Positions 6,174 to 11,082 of a DNA stretch of 11,082 nucleotides are shown piece by piece. Below the pieces are notes generated by a model. The model did not search any database. It had not been told where the DNA came from and saw only the letters and a program-made list of their open reading frames with translations. Source of the stretch: an uncultured Campylobacter sp. Lineage in GTDB: Bacteria; Campylobacterota; Campylobacteria; Campylobacterales; Campylobacteraceae. Position 1 is the first letter of the stretch; every line of letters starts with the position of its first letter. Location: NCBI RefSeq assembly GCF_938045535.1, contig NZ_CALIMQ010000012.1, positions 1 to 11,082 of the forward strand, read 5' to 3'. A program made the translations under genes and the position numbers.

Positions 6174-6767
6174 ATGGACTTAAACGACTACCTCCACACT
6201 CAAGATCAGCAGCCCTCAAACCCTCAAGAAAAAGAGGTAGCACTCATCAAATACACCTTCATCGCGGCCTGCGCCTTAAAAGCTATAGCCGAACTGGTGC
6301 TATTGCTATTAGGAATTTACGGTGGATTGGGAGTGCTACTAAGCGCAGCGGCATTCGTGCTTTTTATCTTTAGCATTTATAATATCTCCAAGCTTACCGC
6401 AAGCCGCAGCCTTTTGCGTAACGCAACCATTGCCTTTGCGGCGATATTTATAGGCGTATTGTTATTTATATTTTTAGCGGGCGGCATCATCGCTCAAATA
6501 CTACTTGCATTGGGATTCATCGCATCGTTTCTGTTTTTTTATAGATTCTATCAGGAACTTACCGACACTAGCGGAGTCGCGATATTTTCATATTGCTTTA
6601 TCGCACTTGTACTTGCAGCTATTGCAAATGCGTTTTTGGCGCGTTTTTCACTGCCTGCTACGGTGCTACTAAGCTTAGCGGCACTTGCACTTAATGCTTT
6701 TGCTATGTTCAGCGTAGAGGGTTTTTCTCGTTCGTATTATTCTTATGATCTTAGAGGCAAAAGATAA
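6174..6767 (+). CDS. Six-helix integral membrane protein, function unknown
   Basis: A 197-aa inner-membrane protein I do not recognise. After a polar, Gln-rich N-terminus (about 24 residues) come six hydrophobic stretches in three close pairs: about 27-48 and 50-70, 83-103 and 104-123, and 134-155 and 159-181. The short C-terminal tail is aromatic and basic (SRSYYSYDLRGKR). Basic residues in the 71-82 and 124-126 loops and at the C-terminus would suggest these face the cytoplasm. No catalytic or transport motif is visible. The ATG follows AAGGAG by 5 nt. The next gene begins 76 nt later, with a nearly identical ribosome site (CAAGGAGCAA then start), so the two are probably one unit. Confidence 0.85.
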   Translation: MDLNDYLHTQDQQPSNPQEKEVALIKYTFIAACALKAIAELVLLLLGIYGGLGVLLSAAAFVLFIFSIYNISKLTASRSLLRNATIAFAAIFIGVLLFIFLAGGIIAQILLALGFIASFLFFYRFYQELTDTSGVAIFSYCFIALVLAAIANAFLARFSLPATVLLSLAALALNAFAMFSVEGFSRSYYSYDLRGKR

Positions 6768-6843
6768 ATTTTGATTGCTTGATTGGTTGTGGAAAGACCG
6801 GCAAAGAGCTAAATTTTTAAAATTTAAAATCAAGGAGCAAGCC

Positions 6844-7833
6844 GTGGTCTATTTCAAACACATATTTCTCGCGCTATTTTGCGGGGCGCTATTTTGCGGG
6901 GCGCTTTACGGCGAAAATCCAAATAAAATTTCAAAACAAAATTTTAAATCTGACTTCATCTGGGGCGTTACGATCGACGACGGCTGGTACGAGGACGCGC
7001 AAGACGCCTCGAGCGCGAAACTACAGAGCATCGTGCGCGCCCTGCAAGCCCTACCCGTAAAGCCGACCGTGCGCGTCGTAATGTCAAAAGAAATTAGCCC
7101 GCGCGAGTACGAACCCCTTTTTAGGCGGCTTAGCGAGGTTTCGTACGTGATGGCTTGTCCCGTGGATTCCTACGAGATGAGCTCGTACAAAAGCGTGAAA
7201 AGCTACGAAAAGAGGTTTGCGGACGCCTTCGCTGCTCTCGCGCCCTACGTGCAGATCTGGGAGATCGGCAACGAAATAAACGGTGAGGGCTGGCTCGGGG
7301 ACGATGCGAATTTCATCGCCACTAAGATGATCGCGGCATTCGAGTTCATCCACAAGAAAGGCGCTAAGACGGCGCTTACTGCGTATTATACGCCGAGCGG
7401 AGTACAAAAAATAGAAATGCGCGAGTGGCTGCGAAAATTCGTACCGCAGGATATGAAGGAGGGGCTGGATTATCTTTTTGTAAGTTACTACGAGGACGAT
7501 AACGAGGGCTTTGCGCCCGATTGGAGCGAAATTTTTACCGATCTGCAAAGCGCCTTTCCCGCTTCGAAGCTCGGCATCGGCGAGTGCGGTAACACGGCGT
7601 CGGACGCTACGCAGGCGAGCAAAAAGACGATGATGAGGCGGTATTATACGATGCCGCGTTATGTGCAAAACTACGTGGGCGGGTATTTTTGGTGGTATTT
7701 CGTGCAAGACTGCGTAAAGGGCGCCGAAGCGGGCGCCTCAAACGGCAAAAATCGCGGCGCGCGCGATAAAGCGGAGGCCACGGACGAGCTACTAAAAAGC
7801 CTTAGCGAAGCAATAGGCGAAGCGTACAGATAA
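6844..7833 (+). CDS. Exported clan GH-A-like glycoside hydrolase (TIM barrel), substrate unknown
   Basis: A 329-aa protein with a Sec-type signal peptide (VYFKHIFLALFCGALFCGAL, cleavage probably near residue 22-24). The mature part has clan GH-A hallmarks: WEIGNEING, with E144 after Asn as general acid/base; LGIGECGN, with E247 as nucleophile at the end of a later strand; and YFWWYF (W283-W284) in the position of the conserved last-strand Trp. The strand FIWGVTIDDGW near 38-48 would be barrel strand 1. This suggests a retaining glycosidase acting in the periplasm or outside, but the family is not assignable by eye and activity is inferred. The start is GTG at 6844, chosen because AAGGAG lies 6 nt upstream and the signal peptide begins there; the frame extends to a TTG at 6775 without a ribosome site. 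The 15-nt tandem repeat inside the signal region is unusual. Confidence 0.75.
   Translation: MVYFKHIFLALFCGALFCGALYGENPNKISKQNFKSDFIWGVTIDDGWYEDAQDASSAKLQSIVRALQALPVKPTVRVVMSKEISPREYEPLFRRLSEVSYVMACPVDSYEMSSYKSVKSYEKRFADAFAALAPYVQIWEIGNEINGEGWLGDDANFIATKMIAAFEFIHKKGAKTALTAYYTPSGVQKIEMREWLRKFVPQDMKEGLDYLFVSYYEDDNEGFAPDWSEIFTDLQSAFPASKLGIGECGNTASDATQASKKTMMRRYYTMPRYVQNYVGGYFWWYFVQDCVKGAEAGASNGKNRGARDKAEATDELLKSLSEAIGEAYR
6871..6905 (+). repeat. 15-nt perfect tandem duplication inside a signal peptide
   Basis: GCGCTATTTTGCGGG occurs at 6871-6885 and again at 6886-6900, followed by a partial third copy GCGCT (6901-6905). It encodes a duplicated five-residue block (LFCGA LFCGA) in the hydrophobic core, so copy-number change would stay in frame and alter only the core length. 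Confidence 0.95.
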
Positions 7834-7854
7834 TACGCGGAGGATTTCAAATTT

Positions 7855-7876
7855 AAAGCAAAATTTTATGCTTTTT
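7855..7876 (+). terminator. Weak AT-rich hairpin with T-run after the GH-like gene
   Basis: AAAGCA (7855-7860) pairs with TGCTTT (7869-7874) across an 8-nt loop and is followed by TT. Only two G:C pairs are present, so termination would be inefficient; the next gene starts within 30 nt. Confidence 0.2.
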
Positions 7877-7901
7877 AGGTGCAACGAGGTAAAATTTGGA
7901 C

Positions 7902-9059
7902 ATGAAAACTTTTATAAAAATTTTAAAAATTACCGCCTTGGTCGTGAGCGTTGCATGCGTGCTTTTTGTGGTGTATATATTTGTGATTTTAAATTTGCTT
8001 TTTTCATCCGATACGCCCGAGGGTTGCGATCCTAGTATGCCCACTAGCACTTGCGATTATATCGATGAAAAATTTGAAAAAGAGCTGCAAAATTTGCCCC
8101 CGGTCGCCGCTCTGCCGCCATTAGACAAAAGACTCGTATTTTGGCTAGGCGAGAAAAAATTCGCAGGAGGTGCGAAGTTTGATTATCTATACATTAAGGA
8201 CGATTTTGGGGTCTGGCTTAGGTATAAAGACAGCGATAGCGACGACTTCTTGCTACAAAAAGATATGCCAGAGCGCTACTATGGATACGACGAGATCGAT
8301 CGTTCGCCGGACGAAAGGTGGGTGAGTAGAGAGCTTGGATATTATAGCTACGGCATCTACGATATTTCGCTTTTTAAAAATGAAGCCAAGATATTTTCTC
8401 AAACGGCGTATAAGGTCGTGAGGAAATTTATCGGCTTCTTTAATCTACACTCTATGAGGGGCACCTCTTTTGCAGCTCCGCAAGGCACCGAGGAAAATTT
8501 AAACGCTATAAGCGAGCTTCAAACTCCGCTTGCGGATTTTCCGCAAAAGCAGAACTACTCCGCGCTCGGCCCAGCTTATAAATCTGAAGCTGAAGGTTAT
8601 GTCGGAGATGAAATAGCCAAAAAGCTCGCTCGCAATATCTTTGAGATCAAAGGCGAGGGATGGCGACAAACTATACGTATAAACAGCAGCGCCAAGGATA
8701 TCAAGGTTATCTGCGGAGATGAAATTTGCCTCGCGCTTGCCTTCGATGAAAGCGAATTTAATCGCTGCGATAACGATACGCCTCATACGGCAATTTATAC
8801 GCTAAATTTAAAGCAAAAATTTAGCAATTTTCATACGCTTACTAGTAGGAATTTTAACTACGTAAAGCTCGGCGATAAATACACTTTAGACGACGTGGAA
8901 TCCTTTAAAATAGTTTTATCGAGATTCAGATATATTGAGGGGTATAACAAGGATCGCGAAATCACGGACTACGAGGTTATCTTGCGAAATAGCGAGGGCG
9001 AACAGGTCAATGAAATTTGCAGAAACGAAATTAAGAGAGCTCGCAGCCGCTTGCGATAA
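7902..9059 (+). CDS. Membrane-anchored protein of unknown function
   Basis: A 385-aa protein I do not recognise. A basic N-terminus (KTFIKILK) leads into one long hydrophobic segment at about 9-34, best read as a signal anchor, leaving a periplasmic domain of about 350 residues. Cys42 and Cys51 flank a short Pro/Ser/Thr loop after the anchor, and CGDEIC lies near residue 260; both pairs could be disulfides. The domain is rich in Tyr, Phe and charged residues with alternating strand-like blocks, with no enzyme motif. Start choice: a TTG two codons earlier (7896) has GAGG at a better spacing (about 6 nt) than this ATG (about 12 nt), so 7896 is a real alternative. It lies 68 nt after the GH-like gene on the same strand and may share its transcript. 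Confidence 0.82.
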   Translation: MKTFIKILKITALVVSVACVLFVVYIFVILNLLFSSDTPEGCDPSMPTSTCDYIDEKFEKELQNLPPVAALPPLDKRLVFWLGEKKFAGGAKFDYLYIKDDFGVWLRYKDSDSDDFLLQKDMPERYYGYDEIDRSPDERWVSRELGYYSYGIYDISLFKNEAKIFSQTAYKVVRKFIGFFNLHSMRGTSFAAPQGTEENLNAISELQTPLADFPQKQNYSALGPAYKSEAEGYVGDEIAKKLARNIFEIKGEGWRQTIRINSSAKDIKVICGDEICLALAFDESEFNRCDNDTPHTAIYTLNLKQKFSNFHTLTSRNFNYVKLGDKYTLDDVESFKIVLSRFRYIEGYNKDREITDYEVILRNSEGEQVNEICRNEIKRARSRLR

Positions 9060-9138
9060 ATCTAAGATAGTGCTGTAGGATTTGACACATAAGATCGTGA
9101 TTTCGGCGCGCTTTAATTTAGCTTCTAAAATTTACGTG

Positions 9139-9154
9139 AGAATTTTAAAATTCT
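9139..9154. repeat. Perfect 16-bp AT-rich palindrome
   Basis: AGAATTTTAAAATTCT reads the same on both strands, about 80 nt after the stop of the plus-strand gene and upstream of the convergent fluC end. It could be a weak terminator stem or a protein site. It also contains the genome-typical AATTTTAAAATT core. Confidence 0.7.
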
Positions 9155-9395
9155 AAGCTTCAAGCTTTAAAATTTGCCCGCGGAGCTTTTCAAATTTATC
9201 GCGCGGCTTAGGTTTATTTTATCCGCGCCAAGACAGCGAAATTTTTAGGGCGTCGCGATAACTAGGCGCAAGATAGCGAAATTTCACAAAACTGCGGCGA
9301 ACAAGATACGCAGAGAATGCACGCAAATTTCAAATTTATCTGGATTTTGCCAGCCTGCCCGACGCCGAGCACCATTATTTAGCTACAATCCCTCT

Positions 9396-9446
9396 CGCTC
9401 GCTTTACTTTTCGCTCGTCTTACGATTTGCTCGCCTTATAATTCCT
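9396..9446. repeat. Three-copy imperfect tandem repeat (about 17 nt)
   Basis: CGCTCGCTTTACTTTT, CGCTCGTCTTACGATTT and GCTCGCCTTATAATTCCT follow one another. The shared core is GCTCG(C/T)(C/T)TTA(C/T). No coding frame or known element explains it. Confidence 0.5.
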
Positions 9447-9647
9447 GCTTGATATTGCACTTTGCGAAACTACTTGCTGCGCGCCCTTTCGCAAAACTGC
9501 ACGGCGTGTGGGATTGTGCCCATCGCTCGCAGATTTTGCAGCATATGCGCGCGATAAAATTCTGTAGCGCAGGTATTTTAAATAAATTTTGATTTAAAAG
9601 CGCTAACATAGAGGCGATTTAAAATTTAAAGCTCTCGTGCTCCACGG

Positions 9648-10028
9648 CTAGCTTGCAAGCGCTCTGCCCGCGAGCAGCCCAGCGTAGCAAAACAGCATAC
9701 AAACGCATACGCTTAAGACCGCGTTTAGCATGCCTATAGCAAATTCTCGCGCCAGCAATAATTGCAGCGTATCGTAGCTGAACGTAGAAAATGTCGTAAA
9801 GCCGCCCAACGCGCCTGCTACAAAAAATACCCGCAGGCTCTGCGTTAAATTTAGTGCGAGCAAAAACCCTATCAGCAGGCTTCCCAGCGCATTCACGCAA
9901 AAAGTAGCGATCGGAAACGCACTCCAAAATCCAGCGCGATCCATTGCGCGCGCGATCGCTCCACTTAGGCCTACTCGCGCCATCGCGCCTACACAGCCGC
10001 CTAGCCCAGCTAAAATCAAGTTCGTCAA
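9648..10028 (-). CDS. crcB: Fluoride ion channel/exporter FluC (CrcB)
   Basis: A 126-aa four-helix inner-membrane protein of the Fluc/CrcB family, which forms dual-topology dimers and lets toxic fluoride leave the cell. Family motifs are intact: GGCVGAMAR (10-18) in helix 1; ATFCVNALGS (41-50), with the channel Asn46; and GALGGFTTFSTFS (72-84), with F80 and F83 matching the fluoride-coordinating phenylalanines and the central Na+-site region. Helix 4 is Cys-rich (VCVCMLFC). The start is a TTG at 10028 (MTNLILAGLGG), supported by AAAAGGA about 6 nt upstream; no ATG fits the family N-terminus. Length is normal. I looked for a fluoride riboswitch in the 5' region and saw none. A single fluC is consistent with the dual-topology homodimer form. 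Confidence 0.95.
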   Translation of the reverse strand: MTNLILAGLGGCVGAMARVGLSGAIARAMDRAGFWSAFPIATFCVNALGSLLIGFLLALNLTQSLRVFFVAGALGGFTTFSTFSYDTLQLLLAREFAIGMLNAVLSVCVCMLFCYAGLLAGRALAS

Positions 10029-10411
10029 TCCAAGTCCTTTTAAAATTTGTAAATTTTATTTCGCTATCTAGCCTCCATAGGACGAAAGATGTGCGACTTC
10101 GCTATTTTAACGCGATTAGTTAAAATTCTCTTTTAAAATTTGCTCGCGCTTTTTGAAATTTCGTTTTAAAATTTACTCGCGCGATGAAACGCGACGTTTT
10201 ACGTGGTGCCGCAAGATGGAGACCAAACGCGCGCAGTGTAAGAGGACGGCAAAGCAAAAAACTACGAGACGCAAAAGGGCGGCGTAGCAAAACAGCGCAC
10301 ATAGAATCGCTCTGACGTGCCCGTAATAGGCGCCCAAATCGCGCTTGTAGCGGAACGACCGCAAAGCAAAACAATAGCGCGACAATCGCTGCAGCGCTAC
10401 TACAGCGGGCG
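10029..10411. other. Gene-poor region between the TauE/SafE-type gene and fluC
   Basis: About 380 bp. Two long minus-strand frames cross it (about 10120-10374 and 10173-10472), but both are Arg/Leu/Cys-rich without domains, and the second overlaps the end of the permease gene. The motif GC(A/G)(A/T)AGCAAAA(C/A) recurs on the plus strand at about 10249-10260, 10282-10293 and 10361-10372. The middle copy shares 15 nt exactly with the fluC coding sequence (9682-9696). On the minus strand, GGAGGCTAGATAGCGAAAT (around 10056-10074) lies upstream of fluC and shares AGATAGCGAAAT with the repeat at 9265-9284. A TAAAAT at 10104-10109 on the minus strand is a possible fluC -10. Confidence 0.5.
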
Positions 10412-10421
10412 CTACTGTAGC
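10394..10421. repeat. Paired 13-nt near-repeats, also an inverted repeat, at the permease stop codon
   Basis: GCGCTACTACAGC (10394-10406) and GCGCTACTGTAGC (10409-10421) are direct near-repeats (11 of 13 identical). Internally CTACAG (10400-10405) and CTGTAG (10415-10420) are complementary and could form a 6-bp hairpin with a 9-nt loop in the 3' end of the minus-strand permease mRNA. It overlaps the TAG stop at 10412-10414. No U-tract follows, so it is not a standard terminator. Confidence 0.6.
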
Positions 10422-11082
10422 ACCTTTTTTAGCGCTAGCGCAAATAGCACGACATAAAGGACGAGCAGCCATTTTTTCTGCGTTTCGCGCTTTGCACGGC
10501 GAGCCTGAGAGGTGCCGAAATACACACCCAAAAGCCCGCCCACAGCTAGCAGCGCGCCGCGTTCGTAATCCACATGGCCATTGTACGAGAGGCTTAAAAG
10601 CGCGCTAAATGAGCCGAAAACGATGAAAAATAGCCCCATGCAGACCGCTCTTTTGATATCGACGCCCAAAAATCCGACCAATACCGGCGTTAGAAATACC
10701 GCGCCGCCCACGCCCATGCTAAGCGCAATCGCGCCGATAGCAAAGCCGATGAAAAACAGCACTGCGCCGTGGGGGTTTGCATTGCCACCGCTTGCTACGT
10801 TCGTGCTAAAGAGCTTGAGAAATGAGATCGCAAGCGTCAGCAGAAGACCGATCTCAAGCACGATTTCCGGCGAGTATTTTACGATGAAGCCCGATATGCT
10901 CGCGCCGCACAGCCCTCCGAGCCCCACCGCGATACCGCTATCTAGGCGGAGTCTGCCCGCGCGGTAGTTCAGATACGAGCCGAAAAGCGAGACGATGAAC
11001 ATCTGCATCACTGAGATGCCCGCGGCGGTCTTGACGTCGTATCCCAGAGCCATCATCACGGGCATTACGACCGTACCGCCGC
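10412..11082 (-). CDS. TauE/SafE family permease (sulfite exporter family), 5' end beyond the window
   Basis: A multi-helix inner-membrane protein; 223 codons are visible and the frame stays open to the window edge, so the N-terminus is missing. The first visible residues, GGTVVMPVMMALGYDVKTAAG, are the family's first repeat (usually GxGGGxxxxPxL), and the second half has the matching block SMGVGGAVFLTPVLVGFLGVD. The internal duplication and about seven hydrophobic helices fit TauE/SafE (DUF81) permeases, which are linked to export of sulfite, sulfoacetate or other small anions. Substrate cannot be told from sequence. A basic loop (QARRAKRETQKK) precedes the last helix, and the protein ends ALKKVLQ. 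An internal ATG at 11065 is not the start because the conserved repeat begins before it. Confidence 0.9.
   Translation of the reverse strand, partial: GGTVVMPVMMALGYDVKTAAGISVMQMFIVSLFGSYLNYRAGRLRLDSGIAVGLGGLCGASISGFIVKYSPEIVLEIGLLLTLAISFLKLFSTNVASGGNANPHGAVLFFIGFAIGAIALSMGVGGAVFLTPVLVGFLGVDIKRAVCMGLFFIVFGSFSALLSLSYNGHVDYERGALLAVGGLLGVYFGTSQARRAKRETQKKWLLVLYVVLFALALKKVLQ

Larger units (their letters stand above)
9060..9647. other. Gene-poor region between converging genes, with several small repeats
   Basis: About 590 bp between the convergent unknown gene and fluC, with no convincing frame. It contains a perfect 16-bp palindrome AGAATTTTAAAATTCT at 9139-9154, immediately followed by AAGCTTCAAGCTT (9155-9167). 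A 20-nt imperfect direct repeat, (G)GCGC(C)AAGA(C/T)AGCGAAATTT, occurs at 9225-9244 and about 9265-9284. A three-copy imperfect tandem repeat of about 17 nt, GCTCG(C/T)(C/T)TTA, runs from 9396 to 9446. About nine AAATTT sites are present. A bidirectional terminator for the converging genes is expected, and the palindrome is a candidate, but it lacks GC content. Confidence 0.5.

Noticed and set aside
7084..7707. 207-codon minus-strand frame opposite the GH-like gene
   Set aside because: Long only because of high-GC codon structure; His/Arg-rich with no motif, while the plus strand has a signal peptide and catalytic motifs.
10029..10120. Fluoride riboswitch upstream of fluC
   Set aside because: The conserved GG-GATGG-type aptamer pattern was not found in the leader on the minus strand.
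10120..10472. Two minus-strand frames between fluC and the permease
   Set aside because: Arg/Cys/Leu-rich sequences without domains; one overlaps the permease end. A decayed fluC copy is only a weak possibility.
10581..10967. 128-codon plus-strand frame opposite the permease
   Set aside because: Pro/Ala/Thr/Ser-rich antisense shadow of a hydrophobic membrane-protein gene.

Overview
The window looks like chromosomal DNA from a Campylobacter-type member of the Campylobacterota, possibly one of the higher-GC oral or gut species. This is an inference from three things: a typical Campylobacter-like ribosomal protein S21, an nrdB gene with no nrdA beside it, and an intergenic texture saturated with AAATTT. 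I count roughly 85 AAATTT sites by eye, where about 4 are expected from base composition. No tRNA, rRNA, insertion sequence, phage gene or CRISPR array is visible.

Left part (about 318-4842, minus strand): deoxyribonucleotide synthesis. nrdB encodes the aerobic class I ribonucleotide reductase radical subunit. It is separated by about 450 bp of repeat-bearing non-coding DNA from an anaerobic class III operon that reads nrdD, a 54-aa mini gene, then an nrdG-type radical SAM activase. The most interesting feature of the window is that the 702-aa NrdD ends right after its Cys cluster and lacks the C-terminal glycyl-radical motif. The 54-aa gene between nrdD and nrdG carries exactly that missing piece (RVMGY...RPV...FN.GK). 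The class III enzyme therefore appears to be split into a large catalytic chain and a separate glycyl-radical mini-subunit.

Middle (4849-5910, plus strand): a promoter region divergent from nrdD, then an LpoB-like outer-membrane lipoprotein, then rpsU (S21), whose true start is an internal GTG.

Right-middle (6174-9059, plus strand): three envelope genes of uncertain role. They are a six-helix membrane protein, an exported protein with clan GH-A glycoside-hydrolase hallmarks (GNE and GE glutamates) and a 15-nt tandem duplication inside its signal peptide, and a membrane-anchored protein I do not recognise.

Right end (9648-11082, minus strand): a fluoride channel FluC/CrcB and a TauE/SafE-type permease that runs off the window edge. 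They are flanked by two gene-poor stretches (about 590 and 380 bp) with small dispersed repeats.
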